Origin: Sphingobacterium gobiense | GTDB taxonomy: Bacteria > Bacteroidota > Bacteroidia > Sphingobacteriales > Sphingobacteriaceae | Reading direction: 5' to 3' | DNA length: 64,000 nucleotides | Assembly: GCF_002980575.1 (NCBI RefSeq) | Contig: NZ_PVBS01000002.1 | Location: 186,001 to 250,000 of the forward strand | Shown: piece by piece, positions 25,083-33,823 of the stretch | Position numbering within the stretch: position 1 is the first letter of the stretch | Layout of the letters: every line of letters begins with the position of its first letter | The notes under the pieces: generated by a model | What the model was told of the DNA's origin: nothing | What the model saw: the letters and a program-made list of their open reading frames with translations, nothing else | Databases searched by the model: none | Position numbers and translations under genes: made by a program

Positions 25083-25868
25083 TTACTCCCATTCACTGCC
25101 ACCGCTCGGATCGAATCTTGGCAAGGGGAAGGGTTTTTGAGCGACGTGCCTGTTTTTCAGCAACGTCCCGTTACGGACATGAAAAGTTGCCATGATGTCG
25201 GTGGCGTTATAACGGTTGTGTTCGGAAGGACCGTCTTTCGTTGCCTGCGTATTGAATAAATAGTACTGAACCTTGCCTATAACGATAATCAGGCTGTCCG
25301 TAAATAAATCCGGTCGCATGGCGGTGGTCAAACTTTTACCTTCTTTAGTGGGATTTTCGAAGACCATCGTCGTATGAGCGGTTGCCCCTTTCTCCTTCGG
25401 ATCCGTCTGATTGATAACGATGAGGTGAAACGTGATGCCGATTCGGCTTAAGCGCTCGGGGAAGCTTTGCAGCGTCCAGCTTTTGTTTTCGGGGAGTGTG
25501 ACCTTTATTTCCTGTCGGACCATATCGAACGAAAATTGTGGATGCCATGGAAGTACGGTGGCCCAAGACGCTCGTTTATTTAATGAGAACCCTTCCAAGA
25601 CATTAATATTCGTAACGCTTTTGGCTTCCTCTTGCGAGAGTGTCTGATCCCCGTTGCGCATTTCCCGGAGCAGTGCGACCAGCTCGTTGAAAGCACTACC
25701 GGCTTTTAGTCGTGGACTAATAGCCACTAGATATTGGTATATTTTGGAGGCGATGGTACTCAGCCGTCCGAAATCCTGAGCCGTTACCCTGCTGTTTTCG
25801 CTTAATTGATAATCTTGTCCCTTTTTGCGTAGCTTTTTAGAAATAAACCTGTTAATGAGTTCGTCCAT
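25083..25868 (-). CDS. Hypothetical protein, unknown function
   Basis: 261 residues from ATG 25868; the open frame runs up to 25952, but the extra residues look untranslated. There is no signal peptide or membrane helix. The N-terminus is basic and helical (INRFISKKLRKKGQDYQLSE). The middle has beta-type stretches (FSFDMVRQEIKVTLPENKSW, IGITFHLIVINQTD, DSLIIVIGKVQYYLFNTQ), and the end is proline-rich. I do not recognise a family. What stands out is its place beside the phased repeat arrays at 26001-26247, in whose direction its promoter must lie. Confidence 0.55.
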   Translation of the reverse strand: MDELINRFISKKLRKKGQDYQLSENSRVTAQDFGRLSTIASKIYQYLVAISPRLKAGSAFNELVALLREMRNGDQTLSQEEAKSVTNINVLEGFSLNKRASWATVLPWHPQFSFDMVRQEIKVTLPENKSWTLQSFPERLSRIGITFHLIVINQTDPKEKGATAHTTMVFENPTKEGKSLTTAMRPDLFTDSLIIVIGKVQYYLFNTQATKDGPSEHNRYNATDIMATFHVRNGTLLKNRHVAQKPFPLPRFDPSGGSEWE

Positions 25869-26000
25869 GTATAACGCGGTTAGCCTTTTTAGATTCTGTT
25901 TTCCACGAAAATAAAAAAAATTATTATGTTTGAAAAGCCAAACAACACGCACCTTCCCCTACATGGCACAGCCCTTTAAATCCTAACAGATAACCCCAGC

Positions 26001-26106
26001 AAAGTCCACCCAAGTCCATTAAAGTCCGCCTAAGTCCGTATTAACTTCGCCTTAACCTCGCTCCAACCTAACTTTAACTTCGCTTTACATTCGCAATATC
26101 TTCGAG
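26001..26106. repeat. Tandem array of 10-bp then 11-bp degenerate repeats
   Basis: Four 10-bp units of the type (A/C/T)AAGTCC(G/A)NN fill 26001-26040. Six 11-bp units follow without a break at 26041-26106 (TTAACTTCGCC, TTAACCTCGCT, CCAACCTAACT, TTAACTTCGCT, TTACATTCGCA, ATATCTTCGAG). The period equals one helical turn. It is not coding (period not a multiple of three, many stops) and not CRISPR-like (no spacers). Confidence 0.8.
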
Positions 26107-26125
26107 ATTACTACGGGGAACTATC

Positions 26126-26158
26126 GGCTATTTATCGATAAAAACCCGAACGATAGCC
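26126..26158. repeat. Dyad centre between the two repeat arrays
   Basis: GGCTAT (26126-26131) and ATAGCC (26153-26158) form an inverted pair that encloses the perfect 12-bp palindrome TTTATCGATAAA (26131-26142). It sits between the two tandem arrays. Confidence 0.6.
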
Positions 26159-26170
26159 CTTCGGTAGCTG

Positions 26171-26247
26171 AATAAGAACCGAACAAGAACCGAAGAAAGT
26201 CCGAAGAATGTCTAAAGAGCGTCCGAAGCAGGGGTAAAGCAAGTGCG
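26171..26247. repeat. Seven tandem 11-bp degenerate repeats
   Basis: Seven contiguous 11-bp units with consensus AAGAANGTCCG: AATAAGAACCG, AACAAGAACCG, AAGAAAGTCCG, AAGAATGTCTA, AAGAGCGTCCG, AAGCAGGGGTA, AAGCAAGTGCG. The core AAAGTCCG also occurs in the 10-bp units of the left array (26021-26028). The CCGAAG junction resembles the reverse complement of the left array's CTTCGC. Confidence 0.8.
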
Positions 26248-26390
26248 ACGCGCTTCTTTCGTTCCGATAATTTATAAGCCGTCTGTAGCGTGGAATGATA
26301 AGATGTTATATATTTTGGAAAAGTTACATCACGAAATCATTGAATTTCTAAACCATCTTTGTAATACGGGACATTAATCGAAGGACAACA

Positions 26391-27989
26391 ATGGATAATA
26401 ATCAAGCTTATTTAGTATGTAGTGGAGATCTCAGACCTTCCGCAAATATCAAATGCTGGCCGATGCAGCAACAGATGGAGGACAAACTCCAACAGGCATT
26501 GCAACATGTTGGCTGGACCATCAAGCGAGCGCATGGGTACGACAAAGAAAAAGGACATGGCTTTATCGACTACCAGCATATTGGGGTTAAAATTTTCAGG
26601 GAAATAGATAAAAAAGCACCCCTTATTGTTGCAGAGAGCGTTTGGCAATATAGCCATCACGTGTTAGCAGGGCTAATTTCGCACGAAGGGCCTATCTTGG
26701 TCGTGACCAATTGGGATGGAACCTATCCCGGCTTAGTCGGCGCGTTGAACTTGACAGGCTCATTGACCAAAGCCAATGTGAACTATAGTTTTCTCTGGAG
26801 CGAAGACTTCACAGACGACTTTTTCAAAAGTAAACTACAGGAATGGTTGAACACAGGAACCCTCACGCATGATTATTCTCATGTACGAGCATTTGCACCG
26901 CAGGTCCTTACGAGGGAAGATCGTACATTGGCCGAAGGATTCGCAGCGAAGATGCAAAATGACAAAGTAATCATGGGCGTCTTTGATGAAGGTTGTATGG
27001 GTATGTTTAACGCGATTGTGCCGGACGCGTTAATTCATCAGCTGGGTATGTTTAAGGAACGTCTTAGTCAATCCACATTATACGCCAAAATGTTGACCGT
27101 TTCTGATGAAGAGGCACATGCTGTATTGGATTGGCTCCAAAAAAAAGGAATGAAATTCGACTGGGGTACGGATCCGGTGAACGAACTAACCAAAGAGCAG
27201 ACGCTGGAGCAGTGCAAAATGTACGTTGCGGCACTTCATCTGGCGGATGAATTTGGATGTGATACGATTGGTATACAATACCAGCAGGGACTGAAAGACT
27301 TGGTGGCCGCGAGCGACCTGGTAGAAGGTCTTTTGAACAATACAGAACGGCCTTCCGTTTATAATGAAAAAGGAGAGGAACTATATCCAGAAGAAGCTTT
27401 ACCGCATTTTAATGAAGTAGATGAATGTGCTGGGATTGATGGTTACATCACGTATCACCTCTGGAGACAGCTGGGGTTAAACGGTGATAATACGCTACAT
27501 GACTTACGTTATGGGGAGAACTTTGTAGTAGATGGAAGAGAGGAATTTGTATGGGTGTTCCTGATATCAGGAGCGGTCCCCGCGTCTCATTTTGAAGGTG
27601 GATATAGCGGTGCGAGCAGCATGCGCCAGCCGCCGATGTTCTTCAAAAAAGGAGGAGGAACACTTCGTGGGGTAAGTCGCCCAGGAAAAATTGTGTGGAG
27701 CAGAATCTATATCGAGCAAGATGAATTGTGCTGTGATATAGGTACAGGACGTGCCGTGGAACTGCCGAAAGAGGAAACAGAAAGACGATGGGCGCTCACC
27801 GATCCGCAATGGCCGATTATGCACGGGGTGCTGGATGGCGTAAGTAGAGACCAAATGATGGCCAAGCATAAAGCCAACCACATACAGGTGGCTTATGTCG
27901 ACGGCGATTTCGATGTGAAGAGAGCGGCAGAAATTAAGGCAGCAACATTTCAGTCGCTGGGAATTAAGGTGAATTTTTGTGGTATTTAA
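26391..27989 (+). CDS. L-fucose isomerase-like sugar isomerase
   Basis: 532 residues, cytoplasmic, related over its length to the FucI/AraA fold: an N-terminal sugar-binding region (YLVCSGDLRPSANIKCWP; GPILVVTNWDGTYPGLVGAL), a middle domain with FDEGCMGMFNAIVPDALI, and a C-terminal region with GFNF-type beta structure (HFEGGYSGASSMRQPPMFFK). It probably interconverts an aldose and a ketose, using a metal; the substrate may be L-fucose or another deoxy or acid sugar. An AAGGA stands 7 bases before the ATG. It heads an operon with a sodium/solute symporter and a DapA/NanA-family aldolase. No fuculokinase or fuculose-1-phosphate aldolase accompanies it, so a classical fucose pathway is not encoded here. 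Confidence 0.72.
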   Translation: MDNNQAYLVCSGDLRPSANIKCWPMQQQMEDKLQQALQHVGWTIKRAHGYDKEKGHGFIDYQHIGVKIFREIDKKAPLIVAESVWQYSHHVLAGLISHEGPILVVTNWDGTYPGLVGALNLTGSLTKANVNYSFLWSEDFTDDFFKSKLQEWLNTGTLTHDYSHVRAFAPQVLTREDRTLAEGFAAKMQNDKVIMGVFDEGCMGMFNAIVPDALIHQLGMFKERLSQSTLYAKMLTVSDEEAHAVLDWLQKKGMKFDWGTDPVNELTKEQTLEQCKMYVAALHLADEFGCDTIGIQYQQGLKDLVAASDLVEGLLNNTERPSVYNEKGEELYPEEALPHFNEVDECAGIDGYITYHLWRQLGLNGDNTLHDLRYGENFVVDGREEFVWVFLISGAVPASHFEGGYSGASSMRQPPMFFKKGGGTLRGVSRPGKIVWSRIYIEQDELCCDIGTGRAVELPKEETERRWALTDPQWPIMHGVLDGVSRDQMMAKHKANHIQVAYVDGDFDVKRAAEIKAATFQSLGIKVNFCGI

Positions 27990-28008
27990 ACTAATTGGTA
28001 TATGATAC

Positions 28009-29559
28009 ATGATGAATAATTTACCAATCATAGATCTGGTTGTAATAGCTGTTTATCTGCTGGCGATGGTATTGGTCGGCGTATATTTTTCCAGAAAAAA
28101 TACGTCCACTGATGCCTATACTAAAGCTGCAGGCAGTATACCCAGTTGGGCGATTGGAATTTCGCTTTATGCGACATTTTTAAGCTCAAATACCTTTCTC
28201 GGGGTTCCCGGTAAGGCTTACGGCGCCAACTGGAATGCTTTTGTTTTTAGTCTTTCTATGCCGCTAGCTGCTTTTATTGCAGCGAAGTATTTTGTGCCCT
28301 TTTATAGAAACCATAAGACGGTGTCTGCCTATACTAATCTAGAGAACCGATTTGGCGCGTGGGCGAGAAGTTATGCAGTAGTCTGCTTTCTACTGACACA
28401 GGTAGCAAGAATGGGCTCTATATTTTTTGGTATTTCACTCACTTTACAGGCCTTAACAGGGTTAGACATGTCCGTGATCATGTTGGTTACGGGCGTATGT
28501 ATCGTCGTATACACCGTGCTTGGAGGATTGGAAGCTGTCATATGGACGGAGGTGGTGCAAGGACTACTGCTGACAGTAGGTGCGGTGATTGTCATTGGAA
28601 CGCTGATTTATAATACTCCAGGCGGCACCGATACCATAATTGATATCGGCTTGAGAGATAATAAATTTAGCTTGGGGTCGTTCTCCTTGACGGATTTTTC
28701 CTCATCTACGTTTTGGGTTATTTTGTTATATGGCTTCTTTATGAACCTCACAAACTTCGGGATGGACCAAAACTACGTTCAACGTTATCATGCCGCACCA
28801 AGTGCTAAGGAAGCTACTAAATCGGTGTGGTTGTGTGTGTGGCTTTATCTGCCTATATCCTTATTGTTTTTCGTTATAGGTGTGTGTTTGTATGCTTATT
28901 ATGATGTCAATCCGGAATTGTTAGTGACAGTTAAAGAACAAGCGGCTTTGGAACGAATGGGTGCAGGAGGCAACCTTGCGGGGACAATGAATGTCCTAAC
29001 GCCAGCAGATTACGGCGACAAAGTGTTGCCGCATTATATGGTAAACCACATTCCTGTAGGAATCTTGGGGTTGATCGTTTCTGCTATTTTAGCCGCCGCT
29101 ATGAGTACGATCAGTTCAGGAATGAATGCTTCTGCCACCGTTTTTACGGAGGACATCTATAAACGCTACATCAATCCCAATATATCCGATAAGGGCAACC
29201 TGCGCCTGCTATTAATCTGTACAGGGGTATTTGGTGTGATCGGAATGTCGGCAGGCATTGCAATGATTGGCGTCCAGAGTATATTGGATGTGTGGTGGAC
29301 CTTGTCCGGAATCTTTGCAGGCGGTATGCTTGGCCTGTTCTTACTTGGAATTACCAATAAAAAGGTAGGCAATAGCGATGCGATGTTAGCTACCGGTGTG
29401 GGAATAGCCGTTATCCTCTGGATGACATTCTCCTATCTGCTGCCTGAACATTATGCGTTCCTGAGGAATATGCTTCATGCGAATATGATTATTGTGGTCG
29501 GAACGATGGCGATTCTCTTAGTGGGGAATATTAGCCAGCGGTTACGACCTAAAGCGTAA
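28009..29559 (+). CDS. Sodium/solute symporter (SSS family)
   Basis: 516 residues with about 13 membrane helices, the SSS (SLC5) pattern. Motifs are VVIAVYLLAMVLVGVYFSRK in helix 1, GSIPSWAIGISLYATFLSSN near helix 2 (sodium site) and AVIWTEVVQGLLLTVGAVIV in helix 5; the helix 8 region has AAMSTISSGMNASATVFTED. It imports a sugar or sugar acid with Na+, presumably the substrate of the isomerase encoded 19 bases upstream and the aldolase 20 bases downstream. Confidence 0.9.
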   Translation: MMNNLPIIDLVVIAVYLLAMVLVGVYFSRKNTSTDAYTKAAGSIPSWAIGISLYATFLSSNTFLGVPGKAYGANWNAFVFSLSMPLAAFIAAKYFVPFYRNHKTVSAYTNLENRFGAWARSYAVVCFLLTQVARMGSIFFGISLTLQALTGLDMSVIMLVTGVCIVVYTVLGGLEAVIWTEVVQGLLLTVGAVIVIGTLIYNTPGGTDTIIDIGLRDNKFSLGSFSLTDFSSSTFWVILLYGFFMNLTNFGMDQNYVQRYHAAPSAKEATKSVWLCVWLYLPISLLFFVIGVCLYAYYDVNPELLVTVKEQAALERMGAGGNLAGTMNVLTPADYGDKVLPHYMVNHIPVGILGLIVSAILAAAMSTISSGMNASATVFTEDIYKRYINPNISDKGNLRLLLICTGVFGVIGMSAGIAMIGVQSILDVWWTLSGIFAGGMLGLFLLGITNKKVGNSDAMLATGVGIAVILWMTFSYLLPEHYAFLRNMLHANMIIVVGTMAILLVGNISQRLRPKA

Positions 29560-29579
29560 TACCCCAATAACTAAAACAT

Positions 29580-30530
29580 ATGAATATTTTAACGATGAAT
29601 AATAGCAAAAAATTTATACCGGTGATGTTGATGCCGTTTAAAGAAGATTTGGAGATTGATTATGACGCATTGGACCGATTGGTTGATTTTTATCTTGAAA
29701 GTGGAGCCGGTGGATTGTTTGCCAACTGTCTATCCAGTGAGATGTATCAGTTGTCGGTAGAAGAAATGGTAGATTCCGTAAGCCATATAGTACATCGTGT
29801 AAATGGGCGTGTTCCTATCGTAGCGACCGGTTCTTTTGGCGAAACAACAGCGGAACAAGCCGAAAATGTAAAGAAAATATATGAAACGGGCGTTTCAGCG
29901 ATTATTTTGATATCCAGTCTGTTGGCGAAGGAAGAAGATTCAGAAGACGTGTTCAGAAAAAATGTCTATCAATTGTTGGATCTGACAGGAGATATTCCTG
30001 TAGGATTTTACGAATGTCCGATTCCTTACAAACGTGTTATATCTCCTGCGTTGCTAGGCGAACTGGTGGCGACTGGACGTGTAAAATATCATAAAGATAC
30101 CTGTTTGGATATTGTAAATGTGCGCCAAAAAATAGCAGAGACGGAGGCGGAGCGCACCTTCGGATTGTACGATGCTTATATGGTACATGCTGTAGCGTCT
30201 TTAAAAGCCGGATCTGCTGGTCTTTCGTGTATCCAAGGAAACTATTTTCCGGAGCTTGTGGTGTGGCTGTGTGATAATTACGCTAACGTTGAAAAACAGG
30301 ATAAGATAGCCAAAGTACAGGAGTTTTTCGCAGGCAATATGGCCGTTATGCATGATACTTATCCAGCCAGCGCAAAATATATATTGAAGCAGCGGGGAAT
30401 GCGTATCGGATTGACTTGTAGAAATGGAAGTGTGCTGCCGAGTACGGAAACGACGAAACAATTGGATTTGTTGTTGCAAGATTTTGAACGTCTATCCGAT
30501 GAGATAGATTTGATGAGCGTCAAAAAATAG
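29580..30530 (+). CDS. DapA/NanA (DHDPS)-family aldolase or lyase
   Basis: 316 residues of class I aldolase TIM barrel. Y144 (VGFYECPIP) and the likely Schiff-base K172 (VKYHKDTCLD) are in place; the N-terminal region FIPVMLMPFKEDLEIDYDAL is typical. The family forms or cleaves bonds to pyruvate (dihydrodipicolinate, N-acetylneuraminate, 2-keto-3-deoxy sugar acids). It is third in the isomerase-symporter-aldolase operon, so a role in breaking down an imported sugar or sugar acid to pyruvate is likely, not lysine synthesis. ATG 29595 is an alternative start. A strong terminator follows. Confidence 0.85.
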   Translation: MNILTMNNSKKFIPVMLMPFKEDLEIDYDALDRLVDFYLESGAGGLFANCLSSEMYQLSVEEMVDSVSHIVHRVNGRVPIVATGSFGETTAEQAENVKKIYETGVSAIILISSLLAKEEDSEDVFRKNVYQLLDLTGDIPVGFYECPIPYKRVISPALLGELVATGRVKYHKDTCLDIVNVRQKIAETEAERTFGLYDAYMVHAVASLKAGSAGLSCIQGNYFPELVVWLCDNYANVEKQDKIAKVQEFFAGNMAVMHDTYPASAKYILKQRGMRIGLTCRNGSVLPSTETTKQLDLLLQDFERLSDEIDLMSVKK

Positions 30531-30539
30531 ATTCCAATA

Positions 30540-30568
30540 AAAAGGGGCACTGTAACGGTGCCCCTTTT
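30540..30568. terminator. Bidirectional rho-independent terminator
   Basis: AAAAGGGGCAC (30540-30550) pairs with GTGCCCCTTTT (30558-30568), an 11-bp stem with a 7-base loop flanked by A-runs and T-runs. It sits between the convergent aldolase and M16 protease genes and can stop transcription from both sides. Confidence 0.9.
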
Positions 30569-30617
30569 ATATTAAGCTATCGAATAGGTAGCGACAGCCA
30601 TCTTACACCTATAGTGT

Positions 30618-33557
30618 CTAATATCCGAAAATCTCCTCTAATGAGATCTTTTTAACTTCTCCAATTTTCTGCAGATCTTCCATATTTAAGCTTTCTTCAT
30701 CACCGATCACGCAATAACTATAAGCCTTATCCGCGAGTTGCTCGGCGTGGAATGCTTTTAGATCCGTATATTGTAATGAAGGTAAGCGTTCATAAATATT
30801 CTTGCGAATATCTGTTGTATTGCCAAGACGTTTCGCGGTCAAATAATTATGGAGTTTGTTTTCGTTCCCTATGCGATCACTGGCGATCGATTTTCGAAGA
30901 CTTATTCGAGCCGTTTCCAGAGCCATTGGGGATTCAGGTAGCGTGTTTAGCAGGTCATTCATGCCTGCTAAAGCTTCATTAAGTTTGTCAGATTGTGTAG
31001 CAATATAAGCACCCACCATGCCGTGATTTTCCTTTTTGCGAGGCTGGCCATAATAAGCATAAGTGGTATAAGCTAGCGCTCTCGCTTCGCGAAGTGTTTG
31101 GAAGACAATACTACCCATGCCACCACCAAAATAACTGTTAAATAGCGATATGATTGGCGCTTTTTCTACGTCGTATCTTTCTGTATTACGTAGCCAGAAT
31201 ATTTCGACCTGTTTCATATCATAGTGTGCCAACAAAACTTGGTTCGCTGTTGTTGGTTTTTCAATAAACCGCTTGCCGCGTTTCGGCGTAAGGTAAGCCC
31301 CATTATTGTTTTTCAATGACGGCAAGGCAGCTGTTAGTTGTTGCTGCTCCCAAGGGCCGTAATACAAAATTGTGTGTTCCGTTTTAGCCAAATCGTGTAG
31401 AATGCTGACCAAGTCCTCCGCATGCAGCTGGTCTAGCTCAGCGTCTGTCAGGGTATAGTTAAAGGGGTTTTTTGTCCCGTATTTGGCATAAGCTTGTAGG
31501 CCGGCCAATATATTTTTCTTGTCGTTTTTAGCGTTCAGCCGAGATCGTTTCAAGCGTCCTTTATATGCTTCAAAGGCGTCCTGGTCTGCAACACATTCAC
31601 GGAGCAGCTGTTGAATTAAACGGACCGTTTCCGTAAAGTTCTCATTCAACCCTGATATCGAAACTGCCGTTTCCTCATCACCCGCGCTAACGCGAAACGA
31701 GGAAGCCAATTTGTAAAATTCAGTGCTGAAATATTCGCTGGAATGATTTGCTGTGCCCAGAAATTGAAAATAGCCAAGTGCTAATGGCAACAGCTTATTA
31801 TCCCATCCTCCCATATCGTATTGATAAGACAGGTTGAACAGCTCATTTTCTTGATTTTGAACAGTTAGTATCTCCTGTCCGTCTAATTTTCCTTTGGAAA
31901 TATCTTTCTCATAGTTAACCCACTGTGGCGTAATCGACGCCTCTGAGATTTCATTGACCTTTCCCAGAAAATCCGACTGTACATCTCTGTTGATCGTAAT
32001 CGGCGTGATAGTCGGTTTTTCTACTTTGTCGACCGTGGCATCGGTTCCTTGGCGCTTAAATACTGCCACATAATTTTGCTCGTTTAAGTATTTTTTTGCG
32101 AAGGTGACTACGTCGTCTTTGGTGAGTTTTGCTAAGCGGTCCATATAAGCCAGTTCATCTGCCCAGTCTACTTCGGATGTAAATGCATTCATCAGATCTT
32201 CTGCTCGGCTCTTATAGCTGGCGGTACGCATAATCTGGCTTTTCCGCTCATTATTGATGATTGAAGTAATCAAGTCATCCGAAAAATTCCCGTCTCTGAG
32301 CTTTGCTAATTCTGTCAATAATAGTTCGCGAACTTGATCCAAGGATTGGCCCTGAGAAGGGTTGCCTTGTAATATCAGCATGGAGTAATCTTTGAGGACG
32401 TAAGGAAATGCACCGGCACCAAGTAATTTCTGCGATTTTACGAGGTTGAGATCGATGAGCCCTGCCGAACCATTTGTAAGGATACTCGCCATCAGGTTAA
32501 GCATCTGCGCCTCTTCTGTGGCCGCGCCCGGGAAACGAAAGCCCATTAACAACAATTCTGGGTTAGGCCCTTTTACTTCACGGACAACCGGCTTGTTAAT
32601 AGGTTGTTCTGCGTCGAAGCGATAGACGGGAATGGCCTTAGGACGCATGTAAGCAAATGCTTGATCTATCTTACGGATCATCTCTGCCGGCTCGAAATCG
32701 CCGGACATAATTATACCCATATTATTTGGTACGTAATAGGTACTGTAATATTCATTGATGGCCTTTAAGGAAGGGTTCCTTAAATGTTCTACCGAGCCCA
32801 GTATGGTTTGTTTTCCATAATTGTTGTTCGGAAATAAGGAAGAGAAAATAGCTTCAATGGCTTTTCTATTGTCATTATCTAAGCTCATATTTTTCTCCTC
32901 ATATACGGTTTCCAGCTCCGTATGGAAGAGGCGGAGGACGGGGTCGCGAAAGCGTTCTGCCTGTACAGTCAGGTATTTGTCGATCACTGTATTAGGTATG
33001 TCTTCGATATATACGGTCTGTTCATACGAGGTAAAAGCATTTGTTCCTTCAGCGCCCATATTGCTCATAAGCTTGTCGTACTCATTCGGAATCGCAAACT
33101 TAGCCGCCAATCCTGATACACTATCGATTTCGCGGTAAATAGCTTTACGTGCCTGCGCATCTTCTACTTTATTGTACTGTTCGTACAACGCCTCAATCTC
33201 ATCCAATAACGGTTTTTCTTTTTCCCAGTCTAGCGAACCAAATTTAGAAGTTCCCTTGAAAAGCATATGTTCCAAGTAATGTGCTAAACCAGTGTGATCT
33301 TTTGGATCGGTTTTGCCACCAGCTTTAGTCGCGATATATGTCTGTATGCGTGGCTCCTTTTTCGTCGGACTCAGGATGACGGTTAGCCCATTATCCAATT
33401 TGTAAAACCGAGCTGCCGTTGGATCGCCCGGGACATACATGTAGCTGTATGCACCGTCTTTACCTTCTTTCCATGTATAGGAGGAGCTTTGAGCGATACC
33501 TGCGCTCGCCCATACAAGCAATAAAATGAAGGCAATTGATTTGAAGGTTGTGTTCAT
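30618..33557 (-). CDS. M16-family zinc metallopeptidase, two-repeat secreted form
   Basis: 979 residues with a signal peptide (ILLLVWASAGIAQ), acting in the periplasm. It carries two M16 repeats. The N-terminal one is active, with the inverted zinc motif H93-Y-L-E96-H97 (LAHYLEHMLFKGTSKFG) and the downstream Glu region (ELETVYEEKNMSLDNDNRKA). The C-terminal repeat lacks HxxEH but keeps the FNSYFGGGMGSIVFQTLREA region that closes the chamber. It resembles the insulinase-like M16 peptidases that degrade peptides in Bacteroidota. The gene stands alone between a terminator and a divergent unknown gene. Confidence 0.92.
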   Translation of the reverse strand: MNTTFKSIAFILLLVWASAGIAQSSSYTWKEGKDGAYSYMYVPGDPTAARFYKLDNGLTVILSPTKKEPRIQTYIATKAGGKTDPKDHTGLAHYLEHMLFKGTSKFGSLDWEKEKPLLDEIEALYEQYNKVEDAQARKAIYREIDSVSGLAAKFAIPNEYDKLMSNMGAEGTNAFTSYEQTVYIEDIPNTVIDKYLTVQAERFRDPVLRLFHTELETVYEEKNMSLDNDNRKAIEAIFSSLFPNNNYGKQTILGSVEHLRNPSLKAINEYYSTYYVPNNMGIIMSGDFEPAEMIRKIDQAFAYMRPKAIPVYRFDAEQPINKPVVREVKGPNPELLLMGFRFPGAATEEAQMLNLMASILTNGSAGLIDLNLVKSQKLLGAGAFPYVLKDYSMLILQGNPSQGQSLDQVRELLLTELAKLRDGNFSDDLITSIINNERKSQIMRTASYKSRAEDLMNAFTSEVDWADELAYMDRLAKLTKDDVVTFAKKYLNEQNYVAVFKRQGTDATVDKVEKPTITPITINRDVQSDFLGKVNEISEASITPQWVNYEKDISKGKLDGQEILTVQNQENELFNLSYQYDMGGWDNKLLPLALGYFQFLGTANHSSEYFSTEFYKLASSFRVSAGDEETAVSISGLNENFTETVRLIQQLLRECVADQDAFEAYKGRLKRSRLNAKNDKKNILAGLQAYAKYGTKNPFNYTLTDAELDQLHAEDLVSILHDLAKTEHTILYYGPWEQQQLTAALPSLKNNNGAYLTPKRGKRFIEKPTTANQVLLAHYDMKQVEIFWLRNTERYDVEKAPIISLFNSYFGGGMGSIVFQTLREARALAYTTYAYYGQPRKKENHGMVGAYIATQSDKLNEALAGMNDLLNTLPESPMALETARISLRKSIASDRIGNENKLHNYLTAKRLGNTTDIRKNIYERLPSLQYTDLKAFHAEQLADKAYSYCVIGDEESLNMEDLQKIGEVKKISLEEIFGY

Positions 33558-33823
33558 CTATTTAATTTTTTCTGTGGTGGAAAATTTTGTCATCTATGCT
33601 GCCATCAGCAGAACAAATAACGAATCAGCAAAGTAAGGGACAAGTAATATTATTTTCAACTAGTTTTGATAACTTCCATAATTTTTATGGCATTTAACTG
33701 TTTTTAACGTAAATATTTTTGTGTATACCTGGTTATATTTGGGCTGTTAGTTTTCTGTAAAGAAATCTTTCTGTAAATTAGTCGACGCATTATGGACAAG
33801 ATGGGATTTTATACAGAACAACT

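Noticed and set aside
26001-26247. CRISPR array or microsatellite
   Set aside because: There are no spacers of constant length, the units are 10-11 bp and degenerate, and no cas genes are present.
26354-26361. CATCTTTG as promoter of the FucI-like operon
   Set aside because: It has one mismatch to TANNTTTG and no -33 TTG at the right distance. It is plausible by position only.
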